DNA of 64,000 bases from Candidatus Manganitrophaceae bacterium. Its GTDB lineage: Bacteria > Nitrospirota > Nitrospiria > SBBL01 > Manganitrophaceae. This document shows positions 32,719 to 41,940 of this stretch, piece by piece. Made by a program: the position numbers and the translations under genes. The notes beneath the pieces are model-generated. The model searched no databases. It was not told where the DNA came from and saw nothing but the letters and a program-made list of their open reading frames with translations. How positions within the stretch are numbered: position 1 is the stretch's first letter; each line of letters opens with the position of its first letter. Location of the stretch: contig JACQEZ010000003.1 in assembly GCA_016200325.1 (NCBI GenBank), positions 41,573 to 105,572 of the forward strand, given 5' to 3'.

Positions 32719-33300
32719 ATGAAGCTGGGAAAAAGGGGGGCGTTAATTCTGGTCGACGTGCAGAATGATTTTTGTCCCGGCGGCGCGCTGCCGGTGCCGG
32801 AAGGGGACAGGGTGGTTCCGGTTTTGAATGACTATGTTCGATTTTTTATCAACGCGGGCGCGCCGATTTATGCGACGCGGGATTGGCATCCGCCGGAGCA
32901 TCTCTCTTTTAAGCCGCAGGGGGGGATCTGGCCGCCGCACTGCGTGCAGGGAACACCCGGCGCCGAATTCCATCCGGCGCTCGCCCTTCCCGATCAGGCG
33001 GCGATTGTCTCAAAGGGGAGCGATCCGAAGGAGGAGGCGTATTCCGGATTTCAAGGAACCGGCCTGGCCGAGCGGCTGAAGCGGCAGGGGATCCGCCGGC
33101 TCTTTATCGGCGGGCTCGCCACCGACTACTGCGTGAAAAATACCGTTTTAGATTCCCTGGGCGCCGGCTTCGAGACGGTGTTGCTGCGCGACGCCTCGCG
33201 CGGGGTTGAGGGGGCGCCGGGGGATACCGAAAAGGCGTTGGCCGAGATGGAAGAAGCCGGCGCCCACGCCGTAACCTTTCCCGAGCTGAAGGCCGACTGA
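32719..33300 (+). CDS. pncA: Nicotinamidase
   Basis: 193 residues. Isochorismatase-fold amidase that turns nicotinamide into nicotinate for NAD salvage. The catalytic triad is visible: Asp13 in ALILVDVQNDF, the Lys in VSKGSDPKEE and the Cys in GLATDYCVKN. The metal site Asp and His lie in TRDWHPPEH. The GIWPPHCVQGTPGAEFH segment is typical of true nicotinamidases rather than isochorismatases. Single-gene unit with its own promoter. Confidence 0.9.
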   Translation: MKLGKRGALILVDVQNDFCPGGALPVPEGDRVVPVLNDYVRFFINAGAPIYATRDWHPPEHLSFKPQGGIWPPHCVQGTPGAEFHPALALPDQAAIVSKGSDPKEEAYSGFQGTGLAERLKRQGIRRLFIGGLATDYCVKNTVLDSLGAGFETVLLRDASRGVEGAPGDTEKALAEMEEAGAHAVTFPELKAD

Positions 33301-33323
33301 TCGGCGGAAGAACGGAAGCGGGA

Positions 33324-34349
33324 TTACGATTGCGCCGATCTTCCCGAAGGATAAATCAGCTGAAGCGGTTTTTCGGCGAGAGTGAAGGTGGCGGGGAGCG
33401 GACCGAGCAGCTCGCCATCGGCCTCCACCCAGCCGGCCCCGTCCAACGCTTTCAGCTCGGTCCCGGAGTGGTATTCAATGCAGCACCCCGGCGTTCCGGT
33501 GAGCAAGAGCTGGAAGAGGAGACGAAGGTATCCGAACAGGCCTCTCTGCGGTAAAAGACAAAAGGAAAACGCAGGGGCGCCGAGCCGGGCCGAGGGGGCG
33601 AAGGTCAGCGGGCCGGCGACCAATCGGGCCTTTGCAACCACGCCGCCCGAGCCGGTCAACAACCGGCCGTTGATTGAGAAGCGAAGCGAGGGATAGGGAT
33701 AGAAGAAGAGGGCGACCATCCCGAAGAGGATGTAGACCCAGAGTTTCGGAAGCTTTCTGAAAAAAACGGATCGCCGCTCGACCCACTCGACCACAAACGC
33801 ATCAAAACCGACTCCCGCCAAAAGAAGATAATACCGAGTCGGTTTCTGCGGCTCACCCCCCTTCGGCTCCAGGACGACCTTGCCGGGATAGATGGTTTCG
33901 ACCCTCCCGTTGAGGAGCCGCTGATAGGCGCTCCACGGATCGAGGGGGAGGCCGATCTCCCGGGCCAGCCCATTCCCGGTCCCGGTCGGGAGGATGCCGA
34001 GGGGGGGCGGGGAGGCGCCGTCCTCATCCATCAGCCCATTGACGACCTCGTTGATCGTGCCGTCTCCTCCGGCGCAGAGCAACAGCGTCCAAGCGCCGTT
34101 TCTTCTTTCTTTGACCAAGCGGGTTGCATCGAGCGCCGCGGCGGTGTAAACGACTTCCAGATGGTCGGAAATGCGACGGAGGTCTTCGATGATCCGATCG
34201 AGCTTTTTTCTCTTCGAGCGAGCGCCGGCGGCGGGATTGACGAGGAGGAGGACCTTGGAAAAGAAAGCGGCCGCTTCCCCGGATGGGTTATTCTTTTTTT
34301 CTGAGGCGGATGTCGGCAAAGTAGCTTTCTGCGGAGGAACCGGTGTCAT
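33324..34349 (-). CDS. Diacylglycerol/sphingosine kinase-type lipid kinase (YegS/DgkB family)
   Basis: 341 residues. The nucleotide-binding signature is CAGGDGTINEVVNGLM with the later PTGTGNGLAREIGLP, characteristic of the DAGK catalytic domain. Preceding VLLLVNPAAG is the family start. The remainder is the beta-sandwich C-terminal domain. Cytosolic or membrane-associated, phosphorylating a lipid such as diacylglycerol. The first ATG lies inside the preceding DUF3047 gene (62-bp overlap); an alternative TTG at 34319 would still overlap, so the two are probably translationally linked. Confidence 0.85.
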   Translation of the reverse strand: MTPVPPQKATLPTSASEKKNNPSGEAAAFFSKVLLLVNPAAGARSKRKKLDRIIEDLRRISDHLEVVYTAAALDATRLVKERRNGAWTLLLCAGGDGTINEVVNGLMDEDGASPPPLGILPTGTGNGLAREIGLPLDPWSAYQRLLNGRVETIYPGKVVLEPKGGEPQKPTRYYLLLAGVGFDAFVVEWVERRSVFFRKLPKLWVYILFGMVALFFYPYPSLRFSINGRLLTGSGGVVAKARLVAGPLTFAPSARLGAPAFSFCLLPQRGLFGYLRLLFQLLLTGTPGCCIEYHSGTELKALDGAGWVEADGELLGPLPATFTLAEKPLQLIYPSGRSAQS

Positions 34350-34980
34350 CCGAGTCGATCATCAAGGTGATCCCGCCGACGGCGGGGGGCTCTTCTCCGA
34401 AAAGGGCTCTGTAATCGTCATAAATATTCCGGCTCTCCTTCAGCCATTCCCCCAGATGCTCTTTCCCGCTCTCCAAAACGACGTAACGGGTATTGGACGA
34501 TTTCCGGCTGACCACCTGGCTCCCCTTCGGCGCGCTGCTGTCCCAGATATAGCCGAGCATCCGGGTATTGAACATTTTCGGAAAGCGGGGGAACAGGATG
34601 TAGATCTGAGCGGCCTCGTCATCTTTCTTCTTGTCTCGGACGTCGCCGCCGTCGGGGAGACGAACGACTTTCCATTTCCACGTGAGAAGCGGGGCCGATT
34701 TCGCCTGGGTCGCGAACTCTCGATAGAGCCCGAAACTGTTTTTGTCGCTTACCAGGCGGACCGCCGGCGCCCCGTCGTCGGAGACGATCTCGACCTGATG
34801 GCTCTTCCCAAACCACTGCTTGAGCTTCCATCCCCTTGGGAGTCCCGCTTCAAGGCCCGCTGTGAAATCCTCCTGAAAGACCTCCTCGGCCGGCAACAGC
34901 GCGGGAATCAGAAAAAGGATCGACAAAAGGAGGAAGACGGCAAGGTGAAAGGGAGCCCTTCTATGATTCATCGCGTCCAT
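34288..34980 (-). CDS. Exported DUF3047 family protein
   Basis: 230 residues with a signal peptide (APFHLAVFLLLSILFLIPAL). The DUF3047 landmarks are LTWKWKVVRLPDGGD, LGYIWDSSAPKG, ESRNIYDDYRALFG and ITLMIDSDDTG, which suggest a jelly-roll, possibly carbohydrate-binding, periplasmic domain. Function unknown. A start three codons later (34971) is equally possible. Upstream of a lipid-kinase gene with which it overlaps. Confidence 0.82.
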   Translation of the reverse strand: MDAMNHRRAPFHLAVFLLLSILFLIPALLPAEEVFQEDFTAGLEAGLPRGWKLKQWFGKSHQVEIVSDDGAPAVRLVSDKNSFGLYREFATQAKSAPLLTWKWKVVRLPDGGDVRDKKKDDEAAQIYILFPRFPKMFNTRMLGYIWDSSAPKGSQVVSRKSSNTRYVVLESGKEHLGEWLKESRNIYDDYRALFGEEPPAVGGITLMIDSDDTGSSAESYFADIRLRKKE

Positions 34981-35169
34981 TGAGATTATCCTGAGATCAC
35001 CCTGAGATTACCCTAAATTTTAGAAAGGATAACATAATTTTAGTTGAAAATAGTAGCCGTTTGATATAATGATAACAGGTATCGTTTGCCGGGAAAGTCG
35101 GAAGCCCTTTTATCAATCACCTCTCATCGGATTCATCGTGCCATTCATTGCGATTGAACGTCGGTTTTA

Positions 35170-36129
35170 ATGGATAAAATAGGATTGTTTAAAGATCTTC
35201 AGCTCCCTAAAAAAGCGGTCTGGGCCGTCGGCGGGGGGAAGGGGGGAACGGGGAAGAGTTTCTTGTCGGCCAATCTCGGAATCGCGCTGACGCAAATGGG
35301 GAAGAAGGTCCTCCTGGTCGATGCCGATTTGGGATGCGCCAACCTTCACACCTGTCTGGGGGTGAACCCCGGAGCGACCCTTTCCGATTTCGTCCAGGGG
35401 AAAATTCGAGATATCGGACAGATTCTCACGCAGACGGAGATTCCCAACCTCGCGCTGATCTCCGGCGCGCAAGATTTTTTGGAGATCGCCAATCCGAAAC
35501 ACAGCCAAAAGATGCGGCTGATCCGTCAGATTCACGAATTGGATTTTGAATATATTATTCTCGATCTCGGCGCGGGAACCTCCTTCACCAACCTTGATTT
35601 TTTTCTGAGCGCCGATACCGGCATTCTCAGCGTGATTCCGGAGCCGACCTCGATCGAAAATGTCTACCGTTTTATCAAGAGCGTCTTTTATCGACGATTT
35701 AAAAAAATCGCCCGGGATCCCGAGGTGAAAGAGATCGTGATGATCGCGATGGACGAAAAGAACGAGCGGGGGATTCGAACGCCGCACGATTTGATCGATC
35801 ATGTCGCTTCCATCAACGAGAAGGCGGGGCAGAAATTAAAGGAGGCGGTCTACACCTTCGCCCCGAAAATCGTCGTCAACCAGGTGCGCTCCAAAGACGA
35901 CATGACCTTGGGATTTTCAATGAGGAGTTCCTGCGGAAAGTATTTCGGGATTAAAGTTGATTATGTGGGGTACGTCGAGTATGATGACCACGTTTGGCAG
36001 GCGACGAAGAAAAAACGCCCGCTGCTGCTGGAGTATCCCAACTCGAGCGCGGCCCGGTGCCTGGAGCGGACCGTCTTGAATTTGATCAAGAAGGAAGAAT
36101 TGAAATTAAACTCTATCGTCAATCAATAG
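35170..36129 (+). CDS. ParA/MinD-like ATPase (FlhG-type)
   Basis: 319 residues. The deviant Walker A KGGTGKS (24-30) with the extra signature Lys, DADLG (Walker A'), and a hydrophobic strand ending ILDLGAG (Walker B) define the MinD/FlhG group. A long insert after the core (residues ~170-270) and a C-terminal YVGYVEYDDHVWQATKKKRP are as in FlhG-like proteins. These ATPases position surface structures or complexes on the inner membrane. No flagellar genes are near; the next gene is a J-like/HTH protein ten bases downstream. Confidence 0.86.
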   Translation: MDKIGLFKDLQLPKKAVWAVGGGKGGTGKSFLSANLGIALTQMGKKVLLVDADLGCANLHTCLGVNPGATLSDFVQGKIRDIGQILTQTEIPNLALISGAQDFLEIANPKHSQKMRLIRQIHELDFEYIILDLGAGTSFTNLDFFLSADTGILSVIPEPTSIENVYRFIKSVFYRRFKKIARDPEVKEIVMIAMDEKNERGIRTPHDLIDHVASINEKAGQKLKEAVYTFAPKIVVNQVRSKDDMTLGFSMRSSCGKYFGIKVDYVGYVEYDDHVWQATKKKRPLLLEYPNSSAARCLERTVLNLIKKEELKLNSIVNQ

Positions 36130-36139
36130 TGCATTGAGC

Positions 36140-36727
36140 ATGAAGCGTTTTTCAGAGCAAAATTATTACGAGGTCTTGGAGGTCTCATACCGCGCCACCT
36201 GGGGAGAAATCCAAAAGGCATACGAGCTGGCGAGGAAGACCTACGGGACCGACTCCGCCGCCGCGTATTCCCTCTTCGACCGGGAAGACCGCGAGCAGAT
36301 TTATAAAAAGATCGAAGAGGCCTACCGGACGCTGATCGATCAGGAGAAAAGAAAGAAATACGACGAGAGCATTTCAAAAGAAATAGAGGCGCTCGCCGAG
36401 CCGGTCGCGGCGCCGGCCGAAGCGCCGGCCCCTTCGCTCCTTCTCGACGAGACCACCGAGCCGGGCGAGATCAACGGCAAGGTCCTGAAACAGATGCGGG
36501 AGCGGCAGGGAATTTCAGTCCAAGAGATTGCAGACCGGACCCGCATCAACATCACCTACCTCTTACATATCGAGGAAGACAACTTCAAGTCCCTTCCGGC
36601 GGAGGTCTATCTTCGAAGCTATCTCCTCCAGTATGCCAAGATGCTTCATTGGAATACCCAAAAAATCGTGGAAGGCTACCTCAAGGTCTATCTGCAATGG
36701 AAGAAGGAAAAAGCCGAGCCTAATTAA
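36140..36727 (+). CDS. J-like plus RodZ-type HTH protein
   Basis: 195 residues from the ATG at 36140. Residues ~8-75 have the J-domain helix pattern (NYYEVLEVSYRATWGEIQKA, then IEEAYRTLIDQEKRKKYDE), but the diagnostic HPD is replaced by GTD, so stimulation of DnaK is unlikely. After a Pro/Ala linker, residues ~115-190 form a RodZ/Xre-like helix-turn-helix (MRERQGISVQEIADRTRI, LPAEVYLRSYLLQYAK). No membrane segment follows, unlike full RodZ. It forms a pair with the ParA-like ATPase gene, with which it is nearly contiguous; probably a partner or adaptor. Its end overlaps bioA (convergent) by 8 bp. Confidence 0.78.
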   Translation: MKRFSEQNYYEVLEVSYRATWGEIQKAYELARKTYGTDSAAAYSLFDREDREQIYKKIEEAYRTLIDQEKRKKYDESISKEIEALAEPVAAPAEAPAPSLLLDETTEPGEINGKVLKQMRERQGISVQEIADRTRINITYLLHIEEDNFKSLPAEVYLRSYLLQYAKMLHWNTQKIVEGYLKVYLQWKKEKAEPN

Positions 36728-38171
36728 GGCCGGAAGTCACTCTTCGAATCTCCTCTCCGACGATCGTCATCAGCTTTTTCAAATCCCGTATCGAGATCGA
36801 CAGCGGCGGCATTAAAACAATGACGTTCCCGAGCGGCCGGAGGAGAACGCCCCGTTCCTTCGCGGCGCGGCAGACCTGGGCGCCGACCCGCCACGCCACC
36901 GGATACGCAGTTTTCTTTTTCTTGTCTGCGACCAGCTCGATGCCGATCATCAGTCCGACCTGACGAATATCTCCGACATGGGCCCATCTTTTCCAAGGAC
37001 GGAGCGTTTTTTTCGCAAACGCAATCTTGGCCTGCAGCTTTTCCAGAACGCGATCGTTTTTGAAAATATTTAGGTTCGCAATCGCGGCGGCGCAGCCGAG
37101 CGGGTTTCCGGTGTAGCTGTGGCCGTGAAAGAAGGTCTTAAACTCGGAATACTCTCCCAGATAGGCATCATAGATCGTCTGAGTGGCGAGGGTCGCGGCC
37201 AGCGGAAGATATCCCCCCGTAATCCCTTTGGAGAGAACCATCAGGTCGGGGGTGATCCCCTCGTGCTCGCACGCAAACATCTTTCCCGTTCGCCCAAAAC
37301 CGGTCGCCACCTCATCGACGATCATCAGCAGGTCATATCGGCTGCAGAGCGCCCGCATCTCCTTGAGATAACCGGGGGGCGCGGTCAGCATTCCGGCCGC
37401 GGCTTGGACCAGCGGCTCGATGATCATCCCGGCCAGTTCATGACGGTGGCGCTGGATCGTCTTCTCCACCGCATCGATGCAGGCCAGCTGACAGGAAGGA
37501 TGGGACAATGAAAGGGGACAGCGATAACAAAAGGGGGCCGGGACCTTGACCGTTTCGAATAAAAGCGGTTCGTACGCGCGATGGAAGAGATCGATCCCGC
37601 CGACGCTCACCGATCCGATCGTGTCGCCATGATAGGCCTGCTCGAAGGAGAGGAACTTTCTCTTTTTTTGATATTCCCCCCCCCTCCGCTGCCAGTAGCC
37701 GAAGGCGAGCTTAATCGCCACCTCGACGGCGGTGGAACCGTCGTCGGAGTAAAAAACTCTCGCCAGCCCGGGGGGGGCGAGTCCGAGGAGCCGCTCGGCC
37801 AACTCGATCGCCGGCCGATTCGAGAGGCCGAGCAGGGTGGAATGAGAGATCCGCCCGATCTGATCGATCAGCGCTTCGTCGATTTCCCGCTTGCGATGTC
37901 CATGAACGTTGACCCAAATGGAAGAGACTCCGTCTAGGTATTTTTTTCCGTCCGAATCGGTGAGATAAACTCCGGTCCCCTCCGTAATGAGGGTCGGTCT
38001 CTCTGTCTCCCACTCTTTCATCTGAGTAAAGGGATGCCAGATCAGCTTTTTTCCCTTCTCCACCCATTCTTCCTGCTCGGTCGGCTTGAACCGATCGACC
38101 GGAATCGCTCTGGAGGGGGATTTTCCGTTGGCTCGGCGCGTCGCCGATCGCCTCGGCCGCGATTTCCGCAT
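36720..38171 (-). CDS. bioA: Adenosylmethionine-8-amino-7-oxononanoate aminotransferase (biotin synthesis)
   Basis: 483 residues from the ATG at 38171; an upstream TTG would add eight. Class III PLP aminotransferase that makes 7,8-diaminopelargonate. The substrate-side motif WHPFTQM near residue 45, GSTAVEVAIKLA for the PLP phosphate, DEVATGFGRTGKMFACE, and the Schiff-base Lys in LSKGITGGYLPLAATL are all visible. About 30 basic residues precede the conserved start, a longer leader than usual. No other bio gene is adjacent. Confidence 0.9.
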   Translation of the reverse strand: MRKSRPRRSATRRANGKSPSRAIPVDRFKPTEQEEWVEKGKKLIWHPFTQMKEWETERPTLITEGTGVYLTDSDGKKYLDGVSSIWVNVHGHRKREIDEALIDQIGRISHSTLLGLSNRPAIELAERLLGLAPPGLARVFYSDDGSTAVEVAIKLAFGYWQRRGGEYQKKRKFLSFEQAYHGDTIGSVSVGGIDLFHRAYEPLLFETVKVPAPFCYRCPLSLSHPSCQLACIDAVEKTIQRHRHELAGMIIEPLVQAAAGMLTAPPGYLKEMRALCSRYDLLMIVDEVATGFGRTGKMFACEHEGITPDLMVLSKGITGGYLPLAATLATQTIYDAYLGEYSEFKTFFHGHSYTGNPLGCAAAIANLNIFKNDRVLEKLQAKIAFAKKTLRPWKRWAHVGDIRQVGLMIGIELVADKKKKTAYPVAWRVGAQVCRAAKERGVLLRPLGNVIVLMPPLSISIRDLKKLMTIVGEEIRRVTSGLN

Positions 38172-38233
38172 CTGGCCCTCTTTTCCTCTCTTCAAAAACG
38201 CGATCTCCCTTATCTTATTGATAGTTCAATAAC

Positions 38234-38263
38234 TTTACTTTATGAAAACAGCTATAGTATAAT
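38234..38263 (+). promoter_or_regulatory. Sigma-70-type promoter upstream of the Do protease gene
   Basis: TTTACT (38234-38239), 18-bp spacer, perfect TATAAT (38258-38263), with ~210 nt to the ATG at 38478. The long leader contains no clear hairpin with a T run. Confidence 0.5.
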
Positions 38264-38477
38264 GCGAAAAAATTAGAATCAAACAAAGAAGTGCATACTA
38301 CATTGAAATTTTTCGAAACGCCACTTTTAAGAACGATTGAATTCTGCACAGCCCGGCTCCTGAGGGATCGGATGGGAGACCAGCCCATTCGTCCCAGGTT
38401 TGGATTTGAATCGGGATGGCTTTTTTTAACATTGTCGGTATTCGAGGGGATCAACAGCCGTTCGGATTGGAGGATGG

Positions 38478-40025
38478 ATGTCGGGGGATAATCAAGAGAT
38501 ACGGCCGAAGCGGTTTGTATTTTCCGTTTTTTTGGTGATTGTCGGAATGGTCATCGGCATTACACTGGTTTCCGAATTTCATCTCCTCCCTTTTGGGGCG
38601 GCGGTCAATGAGGCTCCCAAAGAGCTGCAAAAACAAAAACCGCCCGCCATCGCCCAAACCGAACAGACCTTTGTGGAGATCTCCAAGGCGGTTACGCCGG
38701 CGGTCGTGAACATTTCAACCACGCGGGTGATCAAAGGAGGAGGTGAAGGCGGCGGAGAAGAAGGAGGGGGAGGCCCTCCCGGGTTCCCCTTCGATGATCC
38801 GTTCTTCCGGCGCTTTTTCGGGGACCAGGCCCCCCGTCGCGGACAGCCGCCCCCCCGGGAGAGAAAGGCGCAAAGCCTCGGCTCGGGGGTGATCGTCGAT
38901 TCCGATGGACTGATCATCACCAACAATCATGTCGTCGCCAAATCGGATGAAATCAAAGTTTTATTGGGGGACAAGCGGGAGTTCAAGGGAAAGCTGATCG
39001 GAAGCGATCCGAAGAGCGACATCGCGGTGATTAAAATCGATGCGAAGGACCTTCCGACGATCCCTTGGGGAGAGTCCGACAAGCTGCAGGTCGGAGAATA
39101 TGTCTTGGCGATCGGGAATCCGTTCGGGCTCAACCAGACGGTGACGATGGGGATCGTCTCGGCGGTGGGGCGGGCGAACGTCGGGATCGCCGATTATGAA
39201 GACTTCATTCAGACCGATGCCGCCATCAACCCCGGCAACTCCGGCGGGGCGATGGTCAACACCCACGGAGAGCTGGTCGGAATCAACACCGCCATCTTTA
39301 CACAGAGCGGCGGATATATGGGGATCGGCTTTGCCGTCCCGAGCAAGATGGCCCACACCATCATGGACAGCTTGGTCAAAAATGGAAAGGTGGTCCGCGG
39401 ATGGCTCGGGATCTCCATTCAAGAGATTACCCCTCAACTCGCCAAGGAATTCGGCCTGAAAGAGTCGAAGGGGGCGCTCGTCGGGGATGTCCTCCCCAAC
39501 AGTCCCGCCGAGAAGGCCGGTTTTAAACGGGGCGATATCATTGTTCAATACAACAACCAGCCGATTGAGAACTCCACCCAATTAAGAAATATGGTGGCGC
39601 AGACCGGGGTCGGAACCCGCGCCAAAGTGCGGGTGGTCCGAGATAAGAAAGAGAAAGATCTCGAGCTTACGATTGAAGAGCAGCCGAAAGATGTCGGAAA
39701 AAGCGGGGAGACCGAGCAACCGGCAGAGGAAGGGGCCAGCACCGCGCTGAGCGGCCTTGAAGTTCGAAACCTCACCCCTGAAATCACAAAACAGCTCGGT
39801 TTGGGTCGGAACGAAAAAGGGGTCGTGATCACCCGGGTCGAATCGGGAAGCGTCGCCGAGGAGGTCGGCCTGCAAAGGGGAGATCTCATCATGGAGGTGA
39901 ATCGAAAACCGGTCCGCAATACCGAGGATTACGATGCCATCCTCTCCAAGATCAAGAAAGACGAATCGGTCCTCTTATTGATTAATCGGCAGGGAAGGAC
40001 GATGTTTGTAACGATCTCACCTTAA
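38478..40025 (+). CDS. degP: Do-family periplasmic serine protease/chaperone
   Basis: 515 residues. An N-terminal anchor (RFVFSVFLVIVGMVIGITLV), then a Gly/Glu-rich loop (residues ~90-100), a trypsin-like domain with His in NNHVV (~152), Asp in SDIAVIKID (~182) and Ser in NPGNSGGAM (~255), then two PDZ domains (~290-390 and ~420-510). The family degrades or holds misfolded periplasmic proteins, typically under envelope stress. The ribosome site GGAGG sits just before the ATG. Monocistronic, since the next gene starts after a gap of about 160 bp. Confidence 0.92.
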   Translation: MSGDNQEIRPKRFVFSVFLVIVGMVIGITLVSEFHLLPFGAAVNEAPKELQKQKPPAIAQTEQTFVEISKAVTPAVVNISTTRVIKGGGEGGGEEGGGGPPGFPFDDPFFRRFFGDQAPRRGQPPPRERKAQSLGSGVIVDSDGLIITNNHVVAKSDEIKVLLGDKREFKGKLIGSDPKSDIAVIKIDAKDLPTIPWGESDKLQVGEYVLAIGNPFGLNQTVTMGIVSAVGRANVGIADYEDFIQTDAAINPGNSGGAMVNTHGELVGINTAIFTQSGGYMGIGFAVPSKMAHTIMDSLVKNGKVVRGWLGISIQEITPQLAKEFGLKESKGALVGDVLPNSPAEKAGFKRGDIIVQYNNQPIENSTQLRNMVAQTGVGTRAKVRVVRDKKEKDLELTIEEQPKDVGKSGETEQPAEEGASTALSGLEVRNLTPEITKQLGLGRNEKGVVITRVESGSVAEEVGLQRGDLIMEVNRKPVRNTEDYDAILSKIKKDESVLLLINRQGRTMFVTISP

Positions 40026-40183
40026 GAGACAAGAGCAGATAAGAGGCCGGCCGGAGAGCACCTCCGCCGGCGCCAACGTCGCATGGAAAAGGATGTCCAA
40101 TCAATTCGGTCACAAAGGTGTTCAGGAACAGAGTTGGAGCGGTTCTGTTACTCTCGGCTCATCAGGTGGGTGGAGGGGCGGCG

Positions 40184-41233
40184 ATGGTTGGAAATTATGC
40201 GATTCATGTTTTTTTCATTCTCTTTAGCACCCTAACCGGTTATTCGGTTGCATCCCGGCTTCTCGATGTCGGCAACGCCTATTGGGGGGCGCTCATCGGA
40301 CTGCTGCTCGGCGGGGGGCTGGTCACGCTGGAAAGCTTTATGCAAAAGGTCGCCGTCAAGCGACTTTTCTGGGGATCTTTCGGATTTATTCTCGGTGTGC
40401 TCGCGAGCGGCATTCTGAATGTCATCGTCGATCCACTTTTTTCGCTCAATCCGACCTTGTTCCTCTTCTGGAAATGGCTCTCTCTTCTTTTTCTTTCCTA
40501 CATGGGGCTCTTCCTCTCCCTTAAAATTGAAATGGACCCTACCATTTTATTTCTCGGAAGGCGACAGACGGAGGCGGCGCTTTCCTCGGTCGTTTCAAAC
40601 AGCAAAATTCTCGATACGAGCGTGATCATCGACGGCCGGATCGCCGATCTCTGCGAGACAGGCTTTCTCGAAGGAACCTACATCATTCCGCAATTTATTC
40701 TTCAGGAGCTCCAACACATCGCCGATTCGTCCGATTCTCTCAAGCGCGCCCGCGGCAGAAGGGGCCTCGATATTTTGCACCGGATTCAAAAAATGGTCGA
40801 TATCGATGTGCGGATTGTCGATGACGATTTCCCCTCGATCCGAGAGGTCGACTCGAAAATCATCGCGCTCGGCAAGCGCCTCTCAGCCAAGGTCGTCACC
40901 AATGACCTGAATCTTAATAAAGTGGCTGAACTTCAAGGGGTTAGAGTTCTAAACATAAACCAACTCTGTAATGCTTTAAAACCGGTAGTCCTCCCCGGAG
41001 AGACGATGCGGGTCTTCGTATTAAAAGAGGGGAAAGAATCGGGGCAGGGGATCGCCTATCTGGATGACGGCACGATGATCGTTGTCGATGACGCAAAGAG
41101 ATGGATTGGAAAGAACATTGATGTGGTCGTCACCAGCGTCTTGCAAACGACCGCCGGAAGGATGATTTTCACCCGTGTTCGCGAAGAGCCGGAGAGGGAG
41201 CGCGAGGAATATCCGGCGGTGAGAGCCAATTGA
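40184..41233 (+). CDS. Membrane PIN/TRAM-domain protein (YacL-like)
   Basis: 349 residues from the ATG at 40184, supported by GGAGGGG five bases upstream; a GTG 22 codons earlier is less likely. Four N-terminal transmembrane helices, then a PIN nuclease-like domain (~150-270; ILDTSVIIDGRIADL with the first acidic residues, VDSKIIALGKRL, VVTNDLNLNKVA) and a C-terminal TRAM-like beta barrel. Same order as yacL-ispD-ispF-cysE in Firmicutes. Heads an operon in which each downstream gene overlaps or nearly abuts the one before. Cellular role is not established for the family. Confidence 0.85.
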   Translation: MVGNYAIHVFFILFSTLTGYSVASRLLDVGNAYWGALIGLLLGGGLVTLESFMQKVAVKRLFWGSFGFILGVLASGILNVIVDPLFSLNPTLFLFWKWLSLLFLSYMGLFLSLKIEMDPTILFLGRRQTEAALSSVVSNSKILDTSVIIDGRIADLCETGFLEGTYIIPQFILQELQHIADSSDSLKRARGRRGLDILHRIQKMVDIDVRIVDDDFPSIREVDSKIIALGKRLSAKVVTNDLNLNKVAELQGVRVLNINQLCNALKPVVLPGETMRVFVLKEGKESGQGIAYLDDGTMIVVDDAKRWIGKNIDVVVTSVLQTTAGRMIFTRVREEPEREREEYPAVRAN

Positions 41234-41940
41234 TCGTCCATGCCGTGATCCCCGCCGCCGGTCAAGGAAAGCGGCTGGGAGGAGAGACAAAGAAGCAGTT
41301 CTTGGAACTCTGCGGTCTTCCCATCCTCATCCATACACTGATCCCCTTTCAAAGCGCGTCGATCATCAACGAGATCACCTGTGTCGTCTCCAAAGAGGAT
41401 TGTTCCTTTATTGAAGGGCTCGTCTCTTCGCATCGGCTCGACAAGGTAAAGCGAATTCTTCACGGGGGGGAGCGGCGCCAGGATTCGGTCTGGGCCGCCG
41501 TGTCTGAATTATGCGAACGGAGCGATCCGAACGACCTGATCCTCGTCCATGACGGGGTCCGCCCCCTCGTGACGACGGAGTTGATTGAGCGGGTGGCGGC
41601 TGCGGCGGCGGAAGTCGGCGGCGCGGTGGCGGCCCGGCCGGTCACCGATTCCCTAAAACGGGTTTCGTCTGGTAGAATAATCTCTCAGAGCCTCCCTAGG
41701 GAAAATGTATGGGCGATGCAGACCCCTCAAGCCTTCCGGCTGAGCCTGTTGCGAGAGGCCTATCAAAAGGCGGAGACCGACCGCTTTGAAGCGACCGATG
41801 AGGCGATGCTGGTGGAGCGGCTCGGGCACCCGATCCGGTGTGTCGAAGGGTCGGCGGAGAACATCAAGATTACGACTCCTCCCGATCTGAGGCTGGCGGA
41901 GATTCTCCTTCACGCACGGGGAGAGGAGCGCCGCCGATGA
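41230..41940 (+). CDS. ispD: 2-C-methyl-D-erythritol 4-phosphate cytidylyltransferase
   Basis: 236 residues, usual for the family. MEP isoprenoid pathway, transferring CMP to methylerythritol phosphate. The nucleotide motif AAGQGKRLGGETKKQFLELC holds the catalytic Arg and Lys; VHDGVRPLV and ARPVTDSLKR are the other conserved blocks. The start is a TTG overlapping the previous stop, as no ATG is available. ispF overlaps its end by ATGA. Confidence 0.93.
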   Translation: MIVHAVIPAAGQGKRLGGETKKQFLELCGLPILIHTLIPFQSASIINEITCVVSKEDCSFIEGLVSSHRLDKVKRILHGGERRQDSVWAAVSELCERSDPNDLILVHDGVRPLVTTELIERVAAAAAEVGGAVAARPVTDSLKRVSSGRIISQSLPRENVWAMQTPQAFRLSLLREAYQKAETDRFEATDEAMLVERLGHPIRCVEGSAENIKITTPPDLRLAEILLHARGEERRR

